From CAZXVW01 sp964644025 (GTDB lineage Bacteria > Acidobacteriota > Terriglobia > Bryobacterales > Bryobacteraceae): 26,199 bases of DNA. Both the position numbers and the translations under genes were made by a program. The notes under the pieces were generated by a model. The model ran no database searches, was not told where the DNA came from, and was given only the letters and a program-made list of their open reading frames with translations. Numbering within the stretch: the stretch's first letter is position 1; each line of letters starts with the position of its first letter. Location of the stretch: positions 1-26,199 of the forward strand of contig CAZXVW010000036.1 in NCBI GenBank assembly GCA_964644025.1, given 5' to 3'. Shown here in pieces: positions 1 through 7,938 of this stretch.

Positions 1-686
1 AATGAACAACCGCTCAGAAAGACTACGTCCCATCCCCTGGCGCGCACCGCGAACAGGAGCGCCCAAACCAGTAATGTCAACGCCAGCGTATCAGTAAAAG
101 CCTGGTTGAACCATGGAACCATCCCAGGCCACAGCGCATAAAGCGCCACGCCCGCCGTGGCTTGGCCGGAGCTCAAACCACATCCGAGCAAGAGCCAATA
201 GAGCCCGCAACTCCCTGCCACAAAGATGAGCGCGTTCAGCGTGAGGATTGCCGCCACAGGCGTAGGCGCTAATTTCATCATCACCGACAGGGCGCCCGGG
301 TAACCAACGGGGAGATATGCCCGAGACGTGGCGTGTTTATTCGGCTGCCGATACTCGCCGGTCTGCGCGAGGTCGTGGGCCAGTCGCGTGTAGATTCGAG
401 CATCAGAGACCTGGACTGGCTTCACTGCTACTGAGTATCCAACGCGCACCAACAAGCCGGCGGCTATCAGGCAATACACCAGCCAGCGTTCCCGCGGGAG
501 AAACTCGAGGCCGAGCAAGCCGCCTCGCCTCCAGCGAATGTAAAACAGTATCGACAACAGCAGCAGGCTCACTGGCACAGAAACCCCTGCCGGAATCCCC
601 GCCCTCCCCATCATCACGACAAGGGTAGTGCCGATCGCGACAGCGCCAAACAAGAGAACAACCGTCTCCCCAAGTTTCACCAACAT
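1..686 (-). CDS. GT39-like membrane glycosyltransferase, 3' end cut by window edge
   Basis: An open minus-strand frame runs from ATG at 686 to the left edge without a stop, giving 228 visible residues. It is very hydrophobic: membrane segments are visible near residues 7-26, 33-50 and 68-88 and several more follow residue 120. Between the early and later segments is a loop with VSDARIY (Asp95) followed by YLPVGYP near residue 120. An early acidic residue in the first large loop and a P-x-GYP motif are typical of the ArnT/PMT (GT39-like) family, which transfers sugars from polyprenyl-phosphate carriers on the outer membrane face. The start is supported by GAGGA five bases upstream and an in-frame stop at 702-704. 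It lies 167 bases downstream of the epimerase gene on the same strand, so the two may be co-transcribed. Substrate unknown; family assignment is by motif and topology only. Confidence 0.7.
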   Translation of the reverse strand, partial: MLVKLGETVVLLFGAVAIGTTLVVMMGRAGIPAGVSVPVSLLLLSILFYIRWRRGGLLGLEFLPRERWLVYCLIAAGLLVRVGYSVAVKPVQVSDARIYTRLAHDLAQTGEYRQPNKHATSRAYLPVGYPGALSVMMKLAPTPVAAILTLNALIFVAGSCGLYWLLLGCGLSSGQATAGVALYALWPGMVPWFNQAFTDTLALTLLVWALLFAVRARGWDVVFLSGCS

Positions 687-777
687 AGTGTCCTCAATAC
701 CTTACTCCGAACCGGCCGCGGGGGCCCGGGGTCATCGCCCTATCGAACCACGGATGAGAACCGCTCCTGTCAGGGTT

Positions 778-783
778 AGTATA
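778..783 (-). promoter_or_regulatory. -10-like box TATACT upstream of the partial glycosyltransferase
   Basis: The minus strand reads TATACT in the gap between the epimerase gene and the partial glycosyltransferase. No convincing -35 box is visible 16-18 bases upstream. If used, it would give a leader of about 85 bases for the gene at 686. It may equally be chance, with the gene read from the epimerase promoter. Confidence 0.25.
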
Positions 784-853
784 CTCAGCGCAAAGAAACG
801 TGGCTTCGGCTCACCTCATTGCGGCCGGCGGCCTACCGCAGTCGGCGCCCCTC

Positions 854-1942
854 TCAATCCGTCAGCCCGAGATAGCGAGCAATTACCGTGACCACCCGCT
901 CGGCTGCCCGGCCATCCCACAACGGTGGTGGCGGGCTCACGCGCGGCCCACGGGAAATCGCTGCCAGCGCCGCCTCCTTCACGCGCTCCGGATCCGTCCC
1001 CACAACGACGTTTGTCCCCAGCTCAACCGTCACCGGCCGCTCCGTATTCTCGCGGACGGTCACGCACGGCACCCCGAGCACGCTGGTTTCTTCCTGGATC
1101 CCTCCCGAGTCGGTCAACACCACCGCTGCCCTGGCCATCAGCCCAAGGAACTCCAGGTATCCCATGGGAGGAGCAAACTGAACCCGCGAAACCACGGGTT
1201 GCGGCAACGCTCGGATGCGCTCCCGGGTCCGTGGATGGACGGGAAACAAAACCGGTACCGAGCCGGCGATTTCCTCCAGTACCTTGAGCAGCCCCGCCAG
1301 CTTTCGCCCATCGTCTACATTCGACGGGCGGTGCAATGTGACCAGTGCGTAGCCGTTCTCCGGGACGCCGAACTCCCGCCACGGGCGCCGCCGCACGGCC
1401 CCGTCCCGGAAGCGAAGCAGCGAATCGACCATGCAATTGCCGACGAAGTGCACGCGCTCGGCCGCGACGCCTTCACGGCGCAGATTGCGGTTTGCGCACT
1501 CCTCCGTGGTAAACAGCAGCGAGGAGAGGTGGTCCGTGAGAATCCGGTTGATCTCCTCGGGCATCGTCCGGTCAAAGGACCTCAGGCCGGCTTCCACGTG
1601 GCTCACCGGGATGCCGAGCTTGGCCGCGGCCAACCCGGCTGCCAAGGTGGAGTTCACGTCGCCGGCCACCACGACCATGTCAGGCTTCTGCTCCTCATAA
1701 ACCTGCTCGAGTGCAATCAGCATCCGCCCCGTCTGCCGGGCATGGGTATCCGAACCAATGCCCAACTGCACCGCAGGCGCTGGAAGACCCAGCTCGTCGA
1801 AAAAGACACGCGACATCTCATCGTCGTAATGCTGTCCTGTATGGACCAGGATCTGTGGCAGGCCGCGTCGCTCGATCTCCAGGACGACCGGCGCCATTTT
1901 CATGAAATTCGGGCGCGCACCGACGACGTTGCAAATCAGCAT
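854..1942 (-). CDS. wecB: UDP-N-acetylglucosamine 2-epimerase, non-hydrolysing
   Basis: Converts UDP-GlcNAc to UDP-ManNAc in the cytoplasm, a precursor step for surface polysaccharides. The 362-residue protein has the normal length and the family hallmarks: GARPNFMKMAP at the N-terminus, HTGQHYD (34-40), AGDVNST with Asp95, HVEAGLRSF with Glu117, MPEEINR with Glu129/Glu130, and TLHRPSNVD with His204. These match the acidic and histidine residues known to matter in this family. A C-terminal TDSGGIQEE segment, which contacts the nucleotide, is also present. The chosen start places the beta-strand at once, as in homologues, but AGGAG abuts the ATG with no spacer, so this is not a normal ribosome site. 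A TATTCT box ends nine bases before the ATG, so the transcript may begin almost at the start codon. Downstream is the partial glycosyltransferase, supporting a glycan role. Confidence 0.93.
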   Translation of the reverse strand: MLICNVVGARPNFMKMAPVVLEIERRGLPQILVHTGQHYDDEMSRVFFDELGLPAPAVQLGIGSDTHARQTGRMLIALEQVYEEQKPDMVVVAGDVNSTLAAGLAAAKLGIPVSHVEAGLRSFDRTMPEEINRILTDHLSSLLFTTEECANRNLRREGVAAERVHFVGNCMVDSLLRFRDGAVRRRPWREFGVPENGYALVTLHRPSNVDDGRKLAGLLKVLEEIAGSVPVLFPVHPRTRERIRALPQPVVSRVQFAPPMGYLEFLGLMARAAVVLTDSGGIQEETSVLGVPCVTVRENTERPVTVELGTNVVVGTDPERVKEAALAAISRGPRVSPPPPLWDGRAAERVVTVIARYLGLTD

Positions 1943-1951
1943 CTCCTACTG

Positions 1952-1957
1952 AGAATA
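1952..1957 (-). promoter_or_regulatory. -10-like box TATTCT before wecB
   Basis: The minus strand reads TATTCT with nine bases between it and the ATG at 1942. The predicted transcript start would be only two or three bases before the start codon. No clear -35 box is visible. It shares the roughly 160-base divergent intergenic region with the promoter of the gene at 2103. Confidence 0.35.
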
Positions 1958-2068
1958 GCCCAGCAGGGATCCGTCTACCAGATCTTCACGCCGCGCCCTG
2001 CCTCCCACGGCCCGAAGCGCCCTTCGGCTTGCCTCGCCGCACCCCGCCGCACGAAGCCGGGGACCGGA

Positions 2069-2096
2069 TTGCTGGAAAATGCCAATCAACTATACT
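2069..2096 (+). promoter_or_regulatory. Putative promoter TTGCTG-N16-TATACT, leaderless layout
   Basis: A TTGCTG box at 2069-2074 and a TATACT box at 2091-2096 are separated by 16 bases. ATG at 2103 lies six bases after the -10 box, where transcription would be expected to begin. The -10 is good and the -35 only fair. Confidence 0.45.
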
Positions 2097-2102
2097 TGGC
2101 GT

Positions 2103-4028
2103 ATGGGGCGCACGCATTGTCATGGCTGGCCAGAGCAAACTCCAACGACGCTGAAAGCTGCCGGCCCGCTGCTGCTCGCCGCCTTCCTGTTTGGCTCGCT
2201 CGCACCCGCGAAGACAATCGCCGTCGGCCCCGGCAACACATACGCCACCCCCTGTCAGGCAATCGCCCATGCTCACCCCGGCGACATTATTGAGATCGAC
2301 GCCAGAGGGAATTACGACGGAGACGTCTGCGCCTGGTCAACTGACAGGTTAACGCTCCGCGGCGTGCACGGCCGCGCCCGGATTGACGCCGCAGGCCACA
2401 ATGCCCACGGGAAAGGAATCTGGGCTATCTATGCTGCAAACACCACCGTGGAGAATATCGAATTCTCCGGCGCCGGCGTCCCGGACCACAACGGGGCGGG
2501 CATTCGCCTCTCCGGGAAAAACTTGACCGTCCGCAATTGCTATTTCCACGACAACGAGGAAGGCATCCTCACCGGCGATGGCGGCGAAGTGGTGATCGAG
2601 TTCTGCGAGTTCGCCCGCAACGGTTACCGCAACGGCCTCTCGCACAACGTCTACATCGGGCACGCCGACAAGCTCGTCTTCCGGTTCAATTACTCGCACG
2701 ATTCGGTGGTAGGTCACTTGCTCAAGTCGCGCGCCGCCGGGAATTACATCCTTTACAACCGCCTTTCCTCTGAGCAAGGAACCACTAGCCTGGAGCTCGA
2801 CCTGCCGAATGGCGGCCTGTCTTACGTGATTGGGAACGTGATCCAGCAGGGCTCAGCCAGCCAGAACGGCGGCATGCTGGGGTACCGGCTGGAAGGCCCG
2901 GACTCCCGGAATCCGTCCGCCGCTCTGTTCGTGGTGAACAATACGTTCGTCAACCAGCGGCCTGGAAGCGAGCCGATCCTCAAGATCGCACCCGGCCTGG
3001 CCCCGGCCGCGGTGATCACGAATAACCTCTTCGTTACCCAGGGGGCACTGTTACTGCAAGGCGCCAATGCGACACTCCGCAATAACCTGAAGACCGCGTC
3101 CCCCGGCTTCGTTGAGCCGGCCCAACTCGATTGCCGGCTCCTTGAAACCTCACCCGCCATCAATGCCGGGACGGACCCCGGCCTCGGTCCAGGCTGGCCG
3201 CTGGCTCCGGAATTCCACTATCTCCACCCAGCCTGCGGCGCCCTCCGCACCCAGGTTGGCGCCATCGACATCGGCGCGTACGAATTCGGGGGAATCACCC
3301 CCATGGAACAAGTGCCTGACCGGTGCCGGGAAGTTCTGCCCCAAACCCAACCCGCAATAGTGAACGCAGCGGACTTCCACCCCGGACCCATCGCCCTTGG
3401 TTCGATCTTCAGTCTCTTCGGGACCGATCTGGCTCCAGCCGAGCACATTGCCGATCGGGTACCGCTGCCCTTCAACCTGTATGGCACCACGGTCTCGATC
3501 GGCGGAATCGCAGCGCCGCTCTATTACGTCAGCAAGACCCAGATCAATGCTCAGGTGCCATTCGAAACGCCCACGGGAGCAGCACTGGTGACCATCTCAA
3601 CCGCCGGCCAACCCGGGCCCTCCGGCACCGCGGCCATCACGGAAACAGCACCCCATATCTTCGTCTACCCGGATTCGGGGAGGGCCATTGCTCAGAACTC
3701 GGACTGGAGCCTCAACGCTGCCGGCAACCCGGCTCAGCCCCATGACTACGTCACCCTGTACCTGACAGGCCAGGGTGAGGTGGATCCTCCTGTACCTGCT
3801 GGCGAACCCGCGCCCCAATCACCGCTGTCGTGGGCCCGTTATCCTTACCGGGTTACTATCGGCGGCCTGGAGGCCGAAAAGGTTTATTACTTTGGCCTTG
3901 CGCCCGGCATGGTTGGGGTGCTCCAGGCGACCGTCGGCATACCAGAGCTCCCCCCAGGCGACTACTCCGTCGTCGTGACGATCAAAGACACACCTAGCAA
4001 TGCCGCCCTGATTTCCGTGGGATACTGA
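2103..4028 (+). CDS. Secreted right-handed beta-helix protein with C-terminal TIGR03437 domain
   Basis: This 641-residue protein has a signal peptide (hydrophobic PLLLAAFLFGSLAPA, cleavage probably after APA). Next comes a region resembling parallel beta-helix (pectin-lyase-like fold) proteins up to about residue 400, with short repeats such as NTTVENIEFSGAG, NLTVRNCYFHDNEEG and NYILYNRLSS and the closing phrase DIGAYEFGG. The C-terminal 225 residues match the TIGR03437 pattern: IVNAADF, GSIFSLFGTDLAP, a short conserved PLYYVSKTQINAQVPFE stretch, and LYLTGQGEVD. Beta-helix proteins bind or cleave acidic polysaccharides; no catalytic set could be confirmed here. The frame also offers ATG at 2079, but the promoter-like TATACT lies between the two, so 2103 is preferred. 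Divergent from wecB. Function of the fusion is unknown; an extracellular or surface-bound carbohydrate-related role is inference. Confidence 0.8.
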   Translation: MGRTHCHGWPEQTPTTLKAAGPLLLAAFLFGSLAPAKTIAVGPGNTYATPCQAIAHAHPGDIIEIDARGNYDGDVCAWSTDRLTLRGVHGRARIDAAGHNAHGKGIWAIYAANTTVENIEFSGAGVPDHNGAGIRLSGKNLTVRNCYFHDNEEGILTGDGGEVVIEFCEFARNGYRNGLSHNVYIGHADKLVFRFNYSHDSVVGHLLKSRAAGNYILYNRLSSEQGTTSLELDLPNGGLSYVIGNVIQQGSASQNGGMLGYRLEGPDSRNPSAALFVVNNTFVNQRPGSEPILKIAPGLAPAAVITNNLFVTQGALLLQGANATLRNNLKTASPGFVEPAQLDCRLLETSPAINAGTDPGLGPGWPLAPEFHYLHPACGALRTQVGAIDIGAYEFGGITPMEQVPDRCREVLPQTQPAIVNAADFHPGPIALGSIFSLFGTDLAPAEHIADRVPLPFNLYGTTVSIGGIAAPLYYVSKTQINAQVPFETPTGAALVTISTAGQPGPSGTAAITETAPHIFVYPDSGRAIAQNSDWSLNAAGNPAQPHDYVTLYLTGQGEVDPPVPAGEPAPQSPLSWARYPYRVTIGGLEAEKVYYFGLAPGMVGVLQATVGIPELPPGDYSVVVTIKDTPSNAALISVGY

Positions 4029-4081
4029 CAACCCGTGGCTTCGGGACCATCCGCCGCAGCTTTCCACTCTTCGGTGCCCCC

Positions 4082-4100
4082 ACATTGGCGGAGAGCCTGA
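4082..4100 (-). other. Element downstream of tRNA-Val, shared with tRNA-Arg
   Basis: On the minus strand, six bases after the CCA of tRNA-Val, the sequence reads TCAGGCTCTCCGCCAATGT. Almost the same sequence, with two single-base insertions, follows tRNA-Arg at 25699-25719. The position suggests a 3' trailer, processing or termination element, but the function is not known. Confidence 0.5.
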
Positions 4101-4106
4101 AAACAT

Positions 4107-4183
4107 TGGTGGGCGCGACAGGACTTGAACCTGTGACCTCCTGCGTGTGAAGCAGGCGCTCTAACCAACTGAGCCACGCGCCC
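4107..4183 (-). tRNA. tRNA-Val (anticodon CAC)
   Basis: On the minus strand the full cloverleaf can be folded: acceptor GGGCGCG paired with CGCGCCC, D arm GCTC/GAGC, anticodon stem CCTGC/GCAGG with loop TTCACAC (anticodon CAC, reading GUG), a five-base variable loop and T arm ACAGG/CCTGT with loop TTCAAGT. The discriminator is A and CCA is encoded at 4107-4109. Length is 77 with CCA. Confidence 0.97.
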
Positions 4184-4243
4184 TCCGGCGGAGGCTCGCG
4201 ACGCCAAATCCCCCGCGCGTCGCGTACCGGACTGCACCAGATA

Positions 4244-4252
4244 ATTATAGCA
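4244..4252 (-). promoter_or_regulatory. Extended -10 promoter TGCTATAAT for tRNA-Val
   Basis: The minus strand carries a perfect TATAAT preceded by TGC, which is the extended -10 arrangement that can work without a good -35 box. Expected transcript start is near 4237, giving a leader of about 54 bases before the tRNA. Confidence 0.6.
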
Positions 4253-4591
4253 AGGTGACCGCGCCCGGCGCGGGGGCATTGCCATACGGCCCGTAACCCG
4301 CCCGTAAGGTGCGCCAGGGGCTGAAGGGGCGGACTGCATTGCAGGGGGCCGGCAGCTCCGCGGCCGGTTCCCGGTCATACTCGAAAGCCCGCTCCCCGGC
4401 CGCCGGTGAGCGTTTTGCTCTCCTCGGTGGCGCCATCGCCAAACCAATGGCAATTGAGCGCCCACCCGGCGCAACCCGCCCTCGGCACCGGACCGCCGGT
4501 CTTTCGGCGCTCTCAACCGTACTCCGGCATTCCTTACGGGCGGATTACAGCCATGGCTGATGGCTGCTGGCGGCGCCTCCCCGGCGCCCGA
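4253..4591. other. Intergenic stretch without a supported gene
   Basis: GC-rich stretch between the tRNA-Val promoter and the kinase gene. Open frames on both strands exist here, but they give low-complexity Arg/Ala/Pro-rich products, and the minus frame covering 3962-4600 runs across the tRNA. No gene, repeat or clear terminator was found. Confidence 0.5.
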
Positions 4592-4597
4592 TACAAT
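4592..4597 (+). promoter_or_regulatory. -10-like box TACAAT, leaderless layout before kinase gene
   Basis: TACAAT lies seven bases before the preferred ATG at 4605 and there is no ribosome-binding sequence between them. Transcription would begin at or next to the start codon. The -35 region is GC-rich with no good match. Confidence 0.4.
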
Positions 4598-4604
4598 CAA
4601 AACA

Positions 4605-5522
4605 ATGTCGCTCGTGGTGGTTGGTTCGGTTGCTTATGACGGCGTGGAGACGCCTTACGGCCGCGTGGAGCGGATGCTGGGAGGAGCATGCACCTACATC
4701 TCTCTCGCCGCCAGCTACTTCACCCGGGTCCACATCGTGGCTGTCGTGGGAGAAGACTTCGCCCCGGAAGACGAGGAGCTGCTGGCCGGCCGCGGCATTG
4801 ACCTGGCCGGACTGGAGCGAGCCAGGGGAAAGACGTTCTTCTGGTCCGGGGTGTACTCGGAGGACATGAATGAGCGCACCACGCTGCGGACGGACCTGAA
4901 CGTTTTCGCCGATTTCGATCCGAAACTTCCCGAAGCTTACCGCCGTTACCCGTACTTGCTGCTGGGCAACATTCAGCCCGCCCTGCAGAGCCGGGTCCGC
5001 GAACAGATGGACGGCGCGCAGGTGGTGGCGGGCGATACGATGAACCTGTGGATCGAAACCACCCACGACGAACTGATGGAGACGATCCGGCGCTGGGACA
5101 TTCTCCTGATCAACGACAGCGAGGCGCGCCTGTTGACCGGGGAGCGGAACCTGCGGCGCGCCGCCCGGAAAATCCTCCAGATGGGACCGGCGACGCTGGT
5201 TGTCAAGCGCGGCGAGTACGGCGCGGTCCTGTTCCACGGCGATTCCATCTTCAGCAGCCCCGGCTACCTGCTGGAAGAGGTCCGGGACCCGACCGGGGCC
5301 GGAGACTGCTTTGCCGGAGGCTTCATGGGCTACCTGGCCGAGCGCCGCGCGGGCCTGGAGGGAGGGTCCCTCGACGCGGGCGAGCTGGCCCGGGCGGTGG
5401 TTTACGGCTCGGTGATGGGCAGTTTCTGCTGCGAAAGATTCGGCGTGGACCGTTTCCGAACCCTGACGCGCGCGGAAATCGATGAACGATTCCAGCAGTT
5501 CCAGAAACTCACCCGTTTTTGA
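4605..5522 (+). CDS. PfkB/ribokinase-family sugar kinase
   Basis: A 305-residue cytoplasmic kinase that would phosphorylate a sugar or nucleoside using ATP. It starts with the typical beta-strand SLVVVGSVAYDGVET, has the N-terminal GGA-containing signature (MLGGACTYISLAASYF), and the C-terminal signature DPTGAGDCFAGGF with the catalytic base Asp234. An NDSEARLLTG segment (the usual N-x-x-E region) is also present. ATG at 4605 is preferred to the in-frame ATG at 4560 because the extra 15 residues are low-complexity and a TACAAT box sits just before 4605. The substrate cannot be read from sequence. The gene overlaps the next by 41 bases, so translation is likely coupled. It is the first gene of the 4605-10660 run; a role in activating a sugar for that group is inference. 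Confidence 0.85.
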   Translation: MSLVVVGSVAYDGVETPYGRVERMLGGACTYISLAASYFTRVHIVAVVGEDFAPEDEELLAGRGIDLAGLERARGKTFFWSGVYSEDMNERTTLRTDLNVFADFDPKLPEAYRRYPYLLLGNIQPALQSRVREQMDGAQVVAGDTMNLWIETTHDELMETIRRWDILLINDSEARLLTGERNLRRAARKILQMGPATLVVKRGEYGAVLFHGDSIFSSPGYLLEEVRDPTGAGDCFAGGFMGYLAERRAGLEGGSLDAGELARAVVYGSVMGSFCCERFGVDRFRTLTRAEIDERFQQFQKLTRF

Positions 5523-7023
5523 GACGTTCCTGGCCCTCTGCCTGGCGGCGGCGGCGGGCGTCACGGCTGTTTCGCAATTCTACCGATACGGCTCGCTGCT
5601 CTATTACGGCGACGCGCTGGCGCACCTGAACATCGCGCGGCGGATCGTGGATTCGCGCACGGCGGGCCTGGACCAGATCGGGACCGTCTGGCTGCCACTG
5701 CCGCACTTGCTGATGCTGCCGTTCGCCGGCAATGACTACCTTTGGCGCACCGGACTGGCCGGCGCCATCCCGGCGGCGTTTTGCTTCATCGCGGGCGCCG
5801 GTTTCCTGTTCGCCGCCGTCCGCCGGGCCTTCGGTAGCACCGCCGTGGCCGCGGCAGCGCTCGGCCTGCTCATCCTGAACCCGAACCTGCTGTACGTGGG
5901 ATCGATCCCCATGACCGAGGCGGTTTTTTTCGGGGCGTTTTTCGCTCTCCTGTATTTCGCCGTTCTATTCGCCGAGAACCAGTCGCCGTGGGTGGTGACG
6001 GCGGCGGGCCTGGCCGCCCTGGCGGGAAGCCTCACCCGCTACGAGGGCTGGTTCGTGATTCCGTTCTTTGCCCTGTACTTCCTGGTGGCCGCGCGGCGGC
6101 GCCGGTGGCGGGCAGCGGTCATTTTCGGCCTCATCGCTTCGGCGGGTCCGCTGGCCTGGCTGGCGCACAACTGGTGGCACTACGGTGACGCGCTGGAGTT
6201 TTACCGCGGTCCCTGGTCCGCCAAGGCCATTTACAAGCGCGCGCTGGCCAGCGGGATGCAGCGTTACCCGGGTGACGGGGAGTGGCTGAAGGCCGGGCGG
6301 TATTTCGCGGCGGCGGCGCGGTTGTGCGCGGGCTGGCCGCTGGTGGCGCTGGGGACGGCCGGCGTCGTGGCCGCGCTGTGGCGGCGAAAATACTGGCTGG
6401 TCGGCCTGCTGGCATTGCCACCGGTTTTCTATGTCTGGAGCATTCACTCGGGCGGCACGCCGATCTTTGTTCCCCACCTGTGGCCGCATTCCTACTACAA
6501 CACCCGCTACGGCCTGGCCGCGCTGCCGTTGCTGGCCGTGGCCGGTGGTTGCCTGACCCTGTTGGCGCCGGCGCGGCGACGGGCGGCGGCCGCGGCCGCC
6601 ATCGTGGTGATTGGCGCGGTCCCGTGGCTGGTTTCCCCTTCGCCCGGTTCCTGGATCTGCTGGAAGGAATCCGAAGTCAACTCCGAGCAGCGGCGGGCCT
6701 GGACGCGCGAGGCGGCGGATTATCTTCGCGCGCACTACCGCGGGGGAGGGATTATCACCTCATTCGGCGATCTCACCGGCATTTTCCTGGAAGCCGGCAT
6801 TCCGCTGCGGGAAACGCTCCATAGCGGCAACGAGCCCGAATGGCAGGCCAGCACCGCGCGGCCGGACCTGTTTTTGCGGCAGGAATGGGCGGTGACGATC
6901 TCGGGGGACCGGGTGGCAACGGCTATCCTGCGGGCGCGGCGCGACGGCCCGCGCTACGAATGTGTCAAAATAATCGCTTTAAAAGGAGCGCCGGTGATCG
7001 AGATCTACAGGCGCACGCGATGA
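5482..7023 (+). CDS. GT39-like membrane glycosyltransferase
   Basis: A 513-residue integral membrane protein with about ten hydrophobic segments, starting at residues 13-31 and continuing through about residue 390, and a soluble C-terminal part of roughly 120 residues. The first loop contains YYGDALAHLNIARRIVDS with Asp44, followed by WLPLPHLL; this matches the architecture of polyprenyl-phosphate sugar transferases (ArnT/PMT-like), where an acidic residue in the first periplasmic loop is catalytic. It would use a lipid-linked sugar on the outer face of the inner membrane. It begins inside the kinase gene and its stop overlaps the ATG of the DapF-like gene (ATGA), showing tight operon structure. 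It is a different protein from the partial one at 1-686, though of the same general type. Acceptor and sugar are unknown. Confidence 0.78.
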   Translation: MNDSSSSRNSPVFETFLALCLAAAAGVTAVSQFYRYGSLLYYGDALAHLNIARRIVDSRTAGLDQIGTVWLPLPHLLMLPFAGNDYLWRTGLAGAIPAAFCFIAGAGFLFAAVRRAFGSTAVAAAALGLLILNPNLLYVGSIPMTEAVFFGAFFALLYFAVLFAENQSPWVVTAAGLAALAGSLTRYEGWFVIPFFALYFLVAARRRRWRAAVIFGLIASAGPLAWLAHNWWHYGDALEFYRGPWSAKAIYKRALASGMQRYPGDGEWLKAGRYFAAAARLCAGWPLVALGTAGVVAALWRRKYWLVGLLALPPVFYVWSIHSGGTPIFVPHLWPHSYYNTRYGLAALPLLAVAGGCLTLLAPARRRAAAAAAIVVIGAVPWLVSPSPGSWICWKESEVNSEQRRAWTREAADYLRAHYRGGGIITSFGDLTGIFLEAGIPLRETLHSGNEPEWQASTARPDLFLRQEWAVTISGDRVATAILRARRDGPRYECVKIIALKGAPVIEIYRRTR

Positions 7024-7853
7024 GAATTCCCTTCATTAAAGCTCAAGCAGCGGGAAACGATTTCTTGTTCACCTGGGAAGCGGATGCGCCGCGGCGCGAG
7101 CGCGCCGAGGCAGCGCGCGCCATCTGCTCCCGGCACGCCGGCGTGGGCGCCGACGGCTGGTACGTGGTGACCATGCCCGGCCTGGAGCCGGAAGAAGCCG
7201 GCTACCATGCGGCGATCCACCTGTATAATTCCGACGGGAGTGAGGCCGAACTGTCCGGCAACGGCACGCGGTGCGCGGCGGCCATCCTGGTGGAGACGCG
7301 CCGGGCTTCCGATCCGGTGAGAATCCGAACCGGGGCAGGCGTGCGCACGCTGCGCCTGCTGGGACGGGAGGGACTGGAATTTCAGTTCGAAATGCAGATG
7401 GGCCGGCCGAAGATGACCGGCGAAGGGGTGACGTGGAAGCTGCCGCTGGAGCGGGGGCCGGTCGAGGTGACGACGGTGGACGTCGGCAATCCTCAGTGCG
7501 CCGTCTTCGTGGGCGAGTTCCCCGGCGACTGGATGGAGACGGCGGCGGAGATCGAGGCCCACCCGCAGTTTCCCCGCCGCACGAACGTTTCCTTCGTCCG
7601 GGTTCTGGACCGGCACACGGCGGAGGCCCGCTTCTACGAGCGGGGCGCCGGCGTCACGCTGTCTTCGGGAACCGGGGCGACGGGGGCCGCGGTGGCCGGC
7701 ATCCTGCGCGGCTTGCTCGACAGCCCGGTGCGGGTGCTCACCGCCGCGGGCGCACTGGCGGTGCGATGCAACGATGAAGTCTATCTTGCCGGGCCCGCCC
7801 AGGTGGTGGCCCGGGGTGAGTTTTACTGGACAGCCGGCCGCCCGGACTCATAA
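7020..7853 (+). CDS. DapF-family epimerase with both catalytic cysteines replaced by serine
   Basis: The 277-residue length and overall sequence fit diaminopimelate epimerase: KAQAAGNDFLF at the N-terminus, GVGADGW, YNSDGSEAELSGNGTRCAA, VDVGNPQCAVFV, RRTNVSFV and YERGAGVTLSSGTGATGAA. In DapF and its racemase relatives the reaction uses two cysteines, one in the CGNG motif and one in the ACGTGA motif (Cys73 and Cys217 in E. coli). Here these positions read SGNG (Ser79, codon TCC) and SSGTGA (Ser216, codon TCG). The rest of the substrate pocket motifs look intact, so this is not simple decay. It may be a variant enzyme with another substrate, a slow epimerase, or an inactive relative. It starts at ATG overlapping the previous stop. 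It is not beside other lysine genes, so I do not assign the symbol dapF. Confidence 0.85.
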   Translation: MRIPFIKAQAAGNDFLFTWEADAPRRERAEAARAICSRHAGVGADGWYVVTMPGLEPEEAGYHAAIHLYNSDGSEAELSGNGTRCAAAILVETRRASDPVRIRTGAGVRTLRLLGREGLEFQFEMQMGRPKMTGEGVTWKLPLERGPVEVTTVDVGNPQCAVFVGEFPGDWMETAAEIEAHPQFPRRTNVSFVRVLDRHTAEARFYERGAGVTLSSGTGATGAAVAGILRGLLDSPVRVLTAAGALAVRCNDEVYLAGPAQVVARGEFYWTAGRPDS

Positions 7854-7863
7854 GCTCACTCAT

Positions 7864-7881
7864 GGGCTATGAAAGTAGCCC
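7864..7881 (+). terminator. Short hairpin after the DapF-like gene
   Basis: GGGCTA and TAGCCC form a six-base-pair stem around a six-base loop ten bases after the stop codon. There is no T tract, so it may be a weak pause or processing site, or nothing. Confidence 0.25.
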
Positions 7882-7938
7882 TCGCGGGATGCTGTTTGGC
7901 GGGCGCTGCGGCCGTTATTCAAACAGGAGGAACGAGCA

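Noticed and set aside
800..2293. Long plus-strand open frame opposite the epimerase gene
   Set aside because: It is the antisense of wecB, whose family motifs are unmistakable; the product is rich in Arg/His/Pro without any recognisable domain.
3962..4600. Minus-strand open frame of 212 codons
   Set aside because: It runs through the tRNA-Val gene and the end of the beta-helix gene and has low-complexity composition.
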